A stretch of 64,000 bases of DNA from Trichomonas vaginalis G3. Its lineage: Eukaryota; Parabasalia; Trichomonadida; Trichomonadidae. Position 1 is the first letter of the stretch. Every line of letters starts with the position of its first letter. Under the pieces are notes generated by a model. It did no database searches. It was not told where the DNA came from and was given only the letters and a program-made list of their open reading frames with translations. This document shows positions 9,669 to 17,774 of the stretch, piece by piece. The translations under genes were made by a program, and so were the position numbers. The DNA is taken from the NCBI RefSeq assembly GCF_026262505.1, contig NC_067204.1, positions 10,325,797 to 10,389,796 of the forward strand, written 5' to 3'.

Positions 9669-9686
9669 TTCATCTCAGTAAAAAAT

Positions 9687-10088
9687 TTACATTCCCCACG
9701 TTTGAGGCGGTTGAGGTTGGTTATTGTTTACCCACTGTTGTGCATGGTTATATCCTCTGTTAAAGAATCTTTCACCTTGGTCCATATAGTGTCCTGCTTG
9801 GTTATAGTAGTCATTTGCTTTGTTATAATAGTTTCCTGCTTGTCTTCCTACATTGTCCATCCATCCTTGAACTTTTCCTCTTGTTTCAGGATTTGGAATA
9901 AGATTTGCTGCATCTCGTGCTACATCCCAACCTTTCTGTACAGTTTGTATAATAGGTTGTGCTTTCTCTTTAAGTATACCTAATGTACTCAAAATCTTCC
10001 TTCCAACTCCAAATACACCTCTGGCTATTGTTCCCACTGCGGGCAAAAATCTGGATGCAACTCCTGCTAATGCGCCAAATAAACCCAT
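9687..10088 (-). CDS. Maverick amphipathic, Gly/Ala- and Asn/Gln-rich protein (candidate minor capsid-associated)
   Basis: A 133-residue protein starting MGLFGALAGVASRFLPAVG, a hydrophobic/basic amphipathic helix reminiscent of adenovirus pVI-type membrane-active proteins. A Tyr/Asn/Gln-rich region and Pro/Gln tail follow. It is divergent from the integrase gene with only 16 bases between the two start codons. The capsid link is inference from composition and context. Confidence 0.5.
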   Translation of the reverse strand: MGLFGALAGVASRFLPAVGTIARGVFGVGRKILSTLGILKEKAQPIIQTVQKGWDVARDAANLIPNPETRGKVQGWMDNVGRQAGNYYNKANDYYNQAGHYMDQGERFFNRGYNHAQQWVNNNQPQPPQTWGM

Positions 10089-10104
10089 TTCTTATGGGTA
10101 AAAA
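10089..10104. promoter_or_regulatory. 16-bp divergent start region
   Basis: TCTTATGGGTAAAAA-type sequence is all that separates the minus-strand ATG at 10088 from the plus-strand integrase ATG at 10105. Any promoter must therefore overlap the start codons or be shared. Confidence 0.4.
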
Positions 10105-10761
10105 ATGACGAATCCAAACAAGGACCCCTATGTTTCTAAGGCAACAAAGAAAGCACTCATGATAAAAATCTTTAGTTCAACACCAAATGCTTGGTTTATG
10201 GATATCTTGGAAAACATTCCGAGGTTAGAAGATGGACCACCATACTGGCTAATATTTGTCGGTCAAAACACAAGATACTGTGAAGCCATACCATTATGGT
10301 CCAAAAATATTTTAGATGTGAAAACTGCTTTGACAATATTCGTTGACAAATACCATCCAACAAAACTGACATCTGACTGTGAAAGTTCTTTCAAATCAGA
10401 TGATGTAAAAAACTATCTGCGTTCAAAAAATGTAAACCAATATTTCATTGTCGACCAAAACCATTCTGCTCTTGGTGTCATTGACAGTTGTATAAAAATC
10501 TTAAGAGACTTAAACCAACCACAAGGTGGTGAAGCAAATGAAATGTCATATGACGACAAATATAGACACTTCTCCATGGCAAAGATGAGACAAGTTTTAA
10601 ATATTTACAATAGCCGTAAACAAAAAGGTTTGGGAAACCACTCCCCCGAAGAAATGAAAAACAACCCCGACTTAGAGAAAGACTATATATTTAATAATTT
10701 AGTCAAAAGAGACAAACAAGAAAGAATGCCGGCTTCAAACTTCAGAAAGGTGACAAAGTAA
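10105..10761 (+). CDS. Maverick integrase (rve superfamily)
   Basis: A 218-residue product carrying the catalytic core of the retroviral-type integrase fold. KLTSDCESSF carries the second Asp, GVIDSCIKILRDLN occupies the position of the Glu helix region, and YNSRKQKGLGNHSPEEM is the usual post-core segment of Maverick integrases. This is a hallmark Polinton gene. Coding-like sequence continues to about 11060. I regard the copy as part of a partly broken element. Confidence 0.75.
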   Translation: MTNPNKDPYVSKATKKALMIKIFSSTPNAWFMDILENIPRLEDGPPYWLIFVGQNTRYCEAIPLWSKNILDVKTALTIFVDKYHPTKLTSDCESSFKSDDVKNYLRSKNVNQYFIVDQNHSALGVIDSCIKILRDLNQPQGGEANEMSYDDKYRHFSMAKMRQVLNIYNSRKQKGLGNHSPEEMKNNPDLEKDYIFNNLVKRDKQERMPASNFRKVTK

Positions 10762-11056
10762 AAATAGAAATACCTAAACGCGACCCATATGAAAATACTA
10801 TTGACTATGACAACAATGGGAACCCGACAGGTACTCACATTCGTGTTCGTAAAAATAGAAGAAAGTATACAAGAGAATATTATGAAGTTTTAGGCAAACA
10901 TGGCAAAATGTACAGACTGCAAGCAGAAGATAAAACTACTATTGTCAGACCTCGTTTCAAACTTGTCAAAGTTCAAGGTGGTATACTTTCAAAGACAGTT
11001 CCTAACAAATATAAGACAACTCCTGACGAATATGCTAAAGAAGTTGAAAATGACGA

Positions 11057-12454
11057 CTAAGCAATTCTATACCATGCGTAAACTGTCATGTAAGGTGGCA
11101 TGTATTCTTTACTTTGTCCCGTTGTTTGCGTATATCCTGAAACGTTATGTGTATGGTTTCCTCCTCCCTCAGTGTTACTCCAGTAACAATCTATAGCAAA
11201 CTTAACGTTGTCTTTAACATCATATCCTTTACCTTTTGTCAAGCTGTGCCAATCCCAATATCTATGCTTATGCCAACCTGCTTGAGATGTACTTAAATCT
11301 ATGTAATGACTGTGTGCAGGTAAATTTTCACCTGAAATCGTTTTACTTCCACCTGTTTCCTTTGAAGAGTTTGCACAATACAAAAACCTGTCGACTATTT
11401 GAGTCCAAGTTCCAAAACCAAGTACTACTTCTGGTCTGGTAGAGTTCATTGACGTATAAATAGAGCCTATAGGATATAATGTTTGAAGCATTTCTGTCTT
11501 TAATGTTTGAAGCTCTGTTTTGTCTGCTTTCTTGTCATATAAATCTTGAGCAGTGAATTTAATATTATGTTCATCCTTCATGACATAAACATCTTTACAT
11601 CTAATGTTTCTCATCGTCGTTATGTCGTCATCCGATGTTAAACCTTGTGGAAAGTTAGGAGGTTTACAATATATTGCATCCCCACCAGTTTCTTCAACCG
11701 TTCCTTCAATACTTTCTATAGCAACAGTTGTAAAACTTGTATGTGTATGGTTCTTGTCTGCTTTCTTTTCAAGGCTAACGTTTAAGTCTGTTATTTCAGA
11801 TATAGAATGTGTATGTCCAACGGCACTTTTCCTGTTTAAGGTTTCTTGTAAGTTTGTTATTTCAGATATAGAATGTGTATGTCCAACGGCACTTTTCCTG
11901 TTTAAGGTTTCTTGTAAGTTTGTAATATTTGCAATGGTATGTGTATGTCCAACGGCACTTTTCCTGTTTAAGGTTTCTTGTAAGTCTGTTATTTCAGATA
12001 TAGAATGTGTATGAGTCTTTTTAGAATATTCGTTTTCAGCTCTTGTCACTTCACTTGACATTTTATTGTCAACATATGTTTTGTCTGCTAGTTCAGGATG
12101 AGTATGTTCTTTTGTTGCATAAGCATTGTTAGCTCTTTCTTCTTCTTTTGCTATTGCATCGTCTACATATTCTTTGTCAGCTTTGTTGTCAACATCTGCT
12201 TTCAAAAGAAGTTCATTTATAGGTTTCTCGTTTAAAGTTCCTTTTGTTGGATTTATACAGACAGTATGGTTCTTATTGTCTTGAAACAGAAACTCATCTG
12301 TCATTGGGTTTAATGTCAGTTTTAAGTTTCCTTCCTTCAATGACTCAGATATCTTAGAATAGTTTGAAAAGTTTGTTGTGTTCTTATTTAGAGCTTGCAT
12401 AATGAGTTGTCGGTTGTGTTGTATTTCTCTCATAGACGCTGTTTCATTTGACAT
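11057..12454 (-). CDS. Maverick fibre / receptor-binding protein with tail-collar-like end
   Basis: A 465-residue protein. The N-terminal 100 residues are helical with AKEEERANNAYA-type repeats. Four units of 22 residues follow, each with HTHxISEITxLQ, as in phage tail-fibre shafts. The C-terminus, with YPIGSIYTSM, SHYIDLS, GGGNHTHNVSG and PPYMTVYAWYRIA, resembles phage tail-collar domains. It would project from the virion and bind host surfaces. It diverges from the next gene with only 18 bases between start codons. Confidence 0.75.
   Translation of the reverse strand: MSNETASMREIQHNRQLIMQALNKNTTNFSNYSKISESLKEGNLKLTLNPMTDEFLFQDNKNHTVCINPTKGTLNEKPINELLLKADVDNKADKEYVDDAIAKEEERANNAYATKEHTHPELADKTYVDNKMSSEVTRAENEYSKKTHTHSISEITDLQETLNRKSAVGHTHTIANITNLQETLNRKSAVGHTHSISEITNLQETLNRKSAVGHTHSISEITDLNVSLEKKADKNHTHTSFTTVAIESIEGTVEETGGDAIYCKPPNFPQGLTSDDDITTMRNIRCKDVYVMKDEHNIKFTAQDLYDKKADKTELQTLKTEMLQTLYPIGSIYTSMNSTRPEVVLGFGTWTQIVDRFLYCANSSKETGGSKTISGENLPAHSHYIDLSTSQAGWHKHRYWDWHSLTKGKGYDVKDNVKFAIDCYWSNTEGGGNHTHNVSGYTQTTGQSKEYMPPYMTVYAWYRIA
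11790..12053 (-). repeat. Four 66-bp in-frame repeats in the fibre gene
   Basis: Four consecutive 66-bp units, beginning at about 11790, 11856, 11922 and 11988, encode 22-residue shaft repeats. Two neighbouring units are almost identical at the DNA level, which suggests recent expansion or gene conversion. Confidence 0.85.
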
Positions 12455-12472
12455 TTTTATTCTAGATAAAAT

Positions 12473-13321
12473 ATGCTTCCAATAGAAAAAGAAAATTCAA
12501 GAGTTGCTACAACTAAACCATTAGATGAACTTTTTACTAATGTCGGTCAAAAGTTTGAGACAGAGACCGTAAAGCATGAAGGCTATCGTTTTGACTACCC
12601 ATTAAGATGGCTAAGAGACCCATCTGTCACAAAAGCTATTGGCTTTCGTAGAATGAAGTTTGTGTCTGTAGAAGATAAAAGTTTTCCATTTATTGTAAGG
12701 TTTCATATAGATTATATATCTGAAGGGAAACGAAAAATGTGGGAAGAAATTGAGCTAATACAAGTTGACCTTTCATCTTCTCTACAGACTGCGTTAAAAA
12801 ATATAGAAGATAAAATAAATTCATGTTATGCAAAATATGCTGATGAATATGCAAATACCGAGAGCACACTTTATGTGAGAATTGTATATGACAAACAAAA
12901 TTCACAAGTGTCATTTCAAATCTACGAAGACAATCCAAAGAAAGACGAACAAATATATACAGAATTCACTGCAATGTCATGGTATTATTTGCAAAGAATG
13001 TTAAATCAGAAAGTCAAACTTCCTTTAGCAAATATTTACAGTCGATATGCAAGAGATGAACCATATTTATTTAAAGATGTTTTCGACCCAGCTGCTATTA
13101 TTGTTCATGCTTCATTTTCTGGCGCTCAAAACTCTTTCTTATGCTTGGCAAATGACTTTTACGAAAAACCTACAAAGCTATATGAACCACCAAGTGGAAG
13201 TATTTCAGACTTTCAAGTATGGTTTACAACAGATGGAAGAAAGAGAATAGTTCCATTATACCATGCGTTTTACTTAGAACTTAGTTTCATATACAACTAC
13301 TATCGAACGGTAAAAATATAA
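12473..13321 (+). CDS. Maverick protein, 282 residues (candidate structural protein)
   Basis: A full-length open frame with an ATG 18 bases from the divergent fibre start. The protein is rich in beta-type and aromatic residues (FVSVEDKSFPFIVRFHIDYI, ESTLYVRIVYDKQ). Position and length fit a penton or minor capsid protein, but I see no diagnostic motif and cannot assign it. Confidence 0.45.
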   Translation: MLPIEKENSRVATTKPLDELFTNVGQKFETETVKHEGYRFDYPLRWLRDPSVTKAIGFRRMKFVSVEDKSFPFIVRFHIDYISEGKRKMWEEIELIQVDLSSSLQTALKNIEDKINSCYAKYADEYANTESTLYVRIVYDKQNSQVSFQIYEDNPKKDEQIYTEFTAMSWYYLQRMLNQKVKLPLANIYSRYARDEPYLFKDVFDPAAIIVHASFSGAQNSFLCLANDFYEKPTKLYEPPSGSISDFQVWFTTDGRKRIVPLYHAFYLELSFIYNYYRTVKI

Positions 13322-13325
13322 TTTT

Positions 13326-13568
13326 TTAATACGGTTGAGGTGTTGGATTTGGTTGCCAACTAGACTGTGGTGCAGGTTCAGGCTGTTGTATAACAGGAGC
13401 TTGTTCTTCTGGTTCAGGGTCTTTAGGTATAATACCAACAAACTGACCTACTCTTTTACCAATATTTTTGACTCCGTTCCAAATTCCTCTTCCGACAGAT
13501 TTTATTCCATTCCATATACCTCTTCCAACATTTCGAAAGAAGTTTCCTATCTTACTGAAGAAACCCAT
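13326..13568 (-). CDS. Small Maverick protein with amphipathic GIWNGIKSVGR repeats
   Basis: Eighty residues. The N-terminal half is a repeated amphipathic motif (FRNVGRGIWNGIKSVGRGIW) and the C-terminal half is Pro/Gln-rich. It resembles the 133-residue protein at 9687-10088 in overall design: membrane-active-looking helix, then Pro/Gln tail. A role as a minor virion component is a guess. Its stop almost meets that of the convergent gene. Confidence 0.5.
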   Translation of the reverse strand: MGFFSKIGNFFRNVGRGIWNGIKSVGRGIWNGVKNIGKRVGQFVGIIPKDPEPEEQAPVIQQPEPAPQSSWQPNPTPQPY

Positions 13569-13586
13569 TTTACTATATGTAAAAAT

Positions 13587-13949
13587 CTAATGTCCGCCTA
13601 GTCTCTTACGTTTCCTGTTGAGTTCCATAGCATTCTTTAACTGGAGCTCATACATTCTGTTTCTCCTCTGGTAGAAAACATATTCTGGGTCAACTCCTGT
13701 GTTCGCGTCATCTGCATAAAGTTGTTTATATCCCACTTCAGGGTTTGTATAAAACTCTTTCCATCTCATATTTGCATACCATGGTGGCAAACCTAACGCA
13801 GCGTCATTTGACATGGCAGTTTGCATTTGTACATCTGTTGGCACTTGACCATAGTTTGCCATTGCAGTTTGTATTCTAACTTCATTTGGAATATTCTCTG
13901 GATTTGGTTGTCCAGGTTGCTGTGCATTCGCTAAGTTCTGTGCGTCCAT
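13587..13949 (-). CDS. Small Maverick protein, 120 residues
   Basis: ATG start preceded on the minus strand by TTTTTATCTAATATTAAATG, the TTTTTA-type leader seen elsewhere in the element. The protein carries two near-repeats, VRIQTAMANYGQVP and VQMQTAMSNDAAL, and a basic C-terminus (RKRKRLGGH). The function is unknown. Confidence 0.5.
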   Translation of the reverse strand: MDAQNLANAQQPGQPNPENIPNEVRIQTAMANYGQVPTDVQMQTAMSNDAALGLPPWYANMRWKEFYTNPEVGYKQLYADDANTGVDPEYVFYQRRNRMYELQLKNAMELNRKRKRLGGH

Positions 13950-13972
13950 TTAATATTAGATAAAAATATCTC

Positions 13973-14104
13973 TTACGAGTACATATACTGAACATTTGCA
14001 GGCATTGGTTCATCTTCATATTCTCTATATCTTTCTGCCACGTCAAAGAAATAAATGACACAATGGAAAAAACCTAAAACAAGTAGTCCTATTTCAAACC
14101 ACAT
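13973..14104 (-). CDS. Small Maverick membrane protein, 43 residues
   Basis: Begins MWFEIGLLVLGFFHCVIYFF, a single membrane-spanning helix, followed by an acidic tail ending NVQYMYS. Its start overlaps the end of the methylase gene by about 16 bases. Small one-helix proteins are common in capsid-bearing elements, but the role here is unknown. Confidence 0.45.
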   Translation of the reverse strand: MWFEIGLLVLGFFHCVIYFFDVAERYREYEDEPMPANVQYMYS

Positions 14105-14907
14105 TTACTTACTAATAAAATTTCTTTATTGTGACACTTTCTCCAGTTTATAGGACCTCTCTCATATTCTATCTTGTCATATATAAACTCATAGTCATGT
14201 ATGTCCTCTAACCATCTCATAACGGTTTCCAAACCACTTTTATCGGATGTAAAGTAAAAGCATGGATGGTTATGTAAAACGTCTAAAGTTTCTAAAGAGT
14301 CTCTCAAAGTCCAGTCTACTTGGTATTGAAAATCCCATGTGTTATAGAACGGCGGGTCCACTATAAAGAAAACATTTTCCTTGTTTTTATATTTTTCATA
14401 CAACTCTGTCCAATGACATCTCACAAACTCTATACCCTCAATATATTTTTCTATGTCCTCTTTGAAAACATTTGTATAGTTAAGATATAAAACTTTTGAC
14501 ATAAGTGTTTCAATGTCATGAACTCTTATAGCACCACTATATAATAGTCTAGCAGATATACTATCCCAGTCTATATATTCTGCTTTTTTCAAAACCTCTC
14601 TCACAATATTTTTCTTATCTAATGGTATACGTTCCATCTTACCTATCTGAATCTTTTCTTTTAACTCTTTCAATATATTGTTTGTGTCTGGAATATGTTT
14701 GAGACGGTCCATATAGTTGTCGAAGTCATTGCATATAATCTTTGAGTCTGGGAATATTGTATGGCACAAATGGGATATATAGAAACTTCCACCGAACAAA
14801 TCTACAAATGTTAGACCATTCGGTAGTTTCTTAAGTTCTCTCAATATAATATCTTTACATCTACTCTTATTTCCAAAGAACGGTAACGGTGGTTTTGTAA
14901 AATTCAT
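14089..14907 (-). CDS. Maverick Dam-like DNA N6-adenine methyltransferase (D12 class)
   Basis: A 272-residue protein. Near the N-terminus PPLPFFGNKSRC is followed by FVDLFGGSFYISH, the SAM-binding F-x-G loop of D12-class methylases. VFFIVDPPFYNTWDF carries the catalytic DPPF (DPPY) motif. The enzyme would methylate adenine at a short target. It is the last gene before the right edge of the element and probably cargo acquired from phage-like sources. Start at an ATG preceded by an A/T-rich leader. Confidence 0.8.
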   Translation of the reverse strand: MNFTKPPLPFFGNKSRCKDIILRELKKLPNGLTFVDLFGGSFYISHLCHTIFPDSKIICNDFDNYMDRLKHIPDTNNILKELKEKIQIGKMERIPLDKKNIVREVLKKAEYIDWDSISARLLYSGAIRVHDIETLMSKVLYLNYTNVFKEDIEKYIEGIEFVRCHWTELYEKYKNKENVFFIVDPPFYNTWDFQYQVDWTLRDSLETLDVLHNHPCFYFTSDKSGLETVMRWLEDIHDYEFIYDKIEYERGPINWRKCHNKEILLVSKCGLK

Positions 14908-14929
14908 TTATATATAATAATAAAAATGT

Positions 14930-15537
14930 TTTTACCCGAAAAGTGACAGAAAAGTGACAAAACATGAAAACATATATATAATTTGTGAAAAGCGACACAT
15001 TATATAATGTTTTCGACCCAGAAGACTAACAATTTTCCGAATAAAAACTTCATTTATACTAAACATCTTCGGGGCTAGAGGGCACGAAGTGCCTGGAAGC
15101 CCCACTACCTTTTTTTTTTTTTTTTTTTTTTTTACTGATATGATTATTTTTGAAAAATCTCTTAAATCGACCTGCACTGAATTTTCTAGGGAAAATTCGA
15201 AATTTTCTAGGCGTTTTCTGTAAAGTTTTTTACGGAATAAAATCCAAAAAATAATTTTTTGAAGAATCATTTGGGCAGAATACTTATCGAAAATTATATT
15301 TATTATAATTTTGGTCGATAAAAATAAGCGGATTCAAAACTGGCAAAAACCCTTTCGGCAATTTGTGGACGATTCCGAACCCCCTCATTTTTGAAATTTA
15401 ATAAGAAAAATAGAATCTTTATTAAATATAGATTTTAAAAAACTTGGTTATAAATTACAAAATTTTCTCACTTGGGCTAAAAAGTGACAATTTGGTCGGA
15501 AGCCACCCTTAATTTATCAAGATTTTGGTTCTTTTTC
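14930..15537. other. Noncoding flank at the Maverick's right side
   Basis: No gene seen. It holds AAAAGTGACA repeats at 14938-14960, a GC-rich hairpin at about 15070-15102 (GGGGCT ... AGCCCC arms with an inner GGCAC-GAA-GTGCC), and a 22-base T run at about 15111-15132. The element's terminal repeat may be here, but I could not match it without its left end. Confidence 0.5.
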
Positions 15538-16610
15538 ATTAAACCTAAGGGTTTCGTTTTGCGAAAAAACGTACAATACGCAATTTCGCTAAAAAACATT
15601 TAGCTAGCAATTTCGACCTTTGACTCCACTCAAGACGTCACTTTTTTAATTTTGCGGTATCATATTTTTGGAAAATCTTTATGAATATTATATAAAAAGT
15701 CTCTTTAATATCTATATTTCATATTTTTCTCGATTTTTAAAGTTTTTGCGAAAAGTATTCAATTATTTTTGCTATTTGGTCGGGTAAATGTCAGATTTGC
15801 GACATTTTCTGATATGATATTCAGATTCTACGTTGATAATAATGCTTATAGAACCCTCTTGCTATTGTGTCAAAATTGCGAAACCGATAGCAAAAATATC
15901 TCGCAATATCAAAATTGAGATATTGAGTGAATTATGCATTATAGAGATTAAAAATCTGATTTGTGAAAACATCTCATCAGTTTCTAGCTAATTCAAAAAT
16001 CTTTACTATCTTATTCGATTAAAATGAAAAGGGAATAGTTTCATTATGCTTTAAATGACAGCCTTATAATATAATCATAGTTTTCGCTCAATATGCAGCA
16101 TTTTTTTTCGAAATCTATGGTCAATGTCCTAAATACTGATTGCTTTGCATTCATATCTCTTACATTTTCTATACCCACATCACTATTCATTGCTATTCCT
16201 ATCTTTTTCATTTTTGTTTGTTTCTCATAATTTCTCAAAAAACACGATAACTTGATATTTGTAAATATCATACTTTATAACGTAAATAAGAACTTGACCT
16301 ATTAAGAAAAGCAGTAATGAAAAGAAAATCTGAAATTCATAAAAATTACAAGTTTCTGATGACAATTAGCTTAATTAAACCAGGTACAAGATTATATAAT
16401 TGTATTTTCTATCCAATTATCCATATAATATCTTATCCAGAAAAAAAAACTTGATCAATACCAAATGATTTTTTAACTAGTAAATAAAGTATTTTCTTTA
16501 CACACACATTGTATATCATAGTTTTTTTTTTTTTTGGTTTCGCAAAACATCCAAAAACAAATATGCTATAAAAGTGACAATTTTAGCAAAACGAAACCCT
16601 TATTAAACCT
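15538..16610. mobile_element. Nonautonomous Mutator-like element with 9-bp target duplication
   Basis: The element body is 15547-16601 (1055 bp). Its ends are perfect 16-bp inverted repeats, AAGGGTTTCGTTTTGC at 15547-15562 and the reverse complement at 16586-16601, and the match continues to about 20 of 21 bp. Perfect 9-bp direct repeats ATTAAACCT flank it at 15538-15546 and 16602-16610. A 9-bp duplication is characteristic of Mutator-like elements, which are known in T. vaginalis. I see no transposase inside, so it would be moved in trans. The intact ends and duplication suggest a recent insertion. Confidence 0.85.
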
Positions 16611-16823
16611 TAATAGCCATTTTTCATTTTCTATAATGTCAGATTTTATTTTCAATATGTCAGGATAGAATGAATGTATGTTATAATTCCTCCCGATCTA
16701 CCAAAAAAGGTTCAACTTCAATACATTTAAAACGGTTTAGGCCAATTTTAGACTACCTAGGTCAATTTATATCGTATTGACAGATTCTTCATTCAATTTT
16801 TTGAGGATTTATTTTTCTTCCAA

Positions 16824-17210
16824 ATGCAAGAAGTAGCCTATCCCTATGATGCTGAAGAGCTTCTTTACTCATACCAGCTCTGCTATTCTGATGCTTTTAG
16901 GGAAAGACAGTTTAAAGTCCAGACAAAACAATTTAAGCCAAACCTAACAGAACCTATTAAGATCAAAACAAACAAGAATTCCGTTGCAAAACAACAAAGA
17001 AGAAGATATAAGACAGAACCAAGGAAAGCCGTTCTTCTTATGGAACCAAAAGTACAGCCAAAATCCCAATCTCCAGCTCCTGATGCTGAATTCGAGCCTT
17101 TAGTAATGCCACCACCTTTGAACCTTCATAAGTTTGATAACCACATTCCAGCAGCTTTCTCTATCATCAAGAGAGGAAATCTGCCATCAATTGAGCTCCC
17201 TTTTAATTAG
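16824..17210 (+). CDS. Hypothetical basic protein, 128 residues
   Basis: ATG start preceded at about 16790 by TTCATTCA, an Inr-like motif. Aromatic residues dominate the N-terminal 25 residues, a basic Lys/Arg/Gln stretch occupies about 40-72 (KQQRRRYKTEPRKAV), and the C-terminus is Pro-rich. No signal peptide, membrane segment or recognised domain is visible. The composition fits a disordered nucleic-acid or protein-binding factor, but I do not recognise the family. Confidence 0.6.
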   Translation: MQEVAYPYDAEELLYSYQLCYSDAFRERQFKVQTKQFKPNLTEPIKIKTNKNSVAKQQRRRYKTEPRKAVLLMEPKVQPKSQSPAPDAEFEPLVMPPPLNLHKFDNHIPAAFSIIKRGNLPSIELPFN

Positions 17211-17768
17211 GTTAATCGGGAACTCTAATTGCTATTACCAATAGATGTTTGATTAGTTGTTTTATTTTCATTTTAAAAATAAAATCTATCTGTCCAAAAC
17301 TTTCTCTTCATTTTTATACCTCTCTAAATCATGAATCATGTTACTCTTAATACGATTCATAATATAGATCGATTTACTTAGTAATTCACTGTTCTCTAGA
17401 ATATCCTCTAAGAACTTGACAATTTTGATCCTATTTATATGTCATTTAGCTCAAAGAATCTTGTAATTTATCCATAAATTAGATGTTATCAAAGGATAAT
17501 ACCTTTCAGATTCTATTTTTAAAAATCAAAAATCTATTTCCTTCTATTATGAAAGGTGACTATTCACTATTCTATTTACCAATGAAATACATGTTTATTT
17601 AATGTGATATTGACTTCTTGGATTTCCAATCTTATCTTCCCCTTGAAGATAGAAGATCCATTCATTTTTTTCTCTGATTCTATAGCTACAATATTAACAA
17701 ATCTGGCAGTTGCTGAATTGATTGATCTTAATTTTCATAAATTCAGATATTTTCAGATTTTTGAAATT
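17211..17768. other. Intergenic, 560 bp
   Basis: AT-rich with no gene, long repeat or RNA signature seen. It ends at the Inr of the BEACH-family gene. Confidence 0.6.
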
Positions 17769-17774
17769 TCATAG
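17769..17774 (+). promoter_or_regulatory. Inr of the BEACH-family gene
   Basis: TCATAG with predicted +1 A at 17771, four bases before the ATG. It fits the trichomonad TCA-Y-W initiator, with an unusually short leader. Confidence 0.55.

Larger units (their letters stand above)
1..15130. mobile_element. Maverick/Polinton element, partial (left end outside window)
   Basis: The gene set is diagnostic: an A32/FtsK-like packaging ATPase, a protein-primed family B DNA polymerase, an rve-type integrase, a fibre protein, candidate capsid-associated proteins and a Dam-like methylase, all tightly packed on both strands. Mavericks are known to be abundant in T. vaginalis. The left end lies beyond the window. 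The right end lies somewhere between the methylase start (14907) and the Mutator-like element at 15.5 kb, and I could not identify its terminal inverted repeat. The copy is broken: I estimate five to ten breaks, most of them left of about 3.2 kb, while the right 9 kb is largely open. That pattern suggests a fairly young fossil. Confidence 0.85.
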
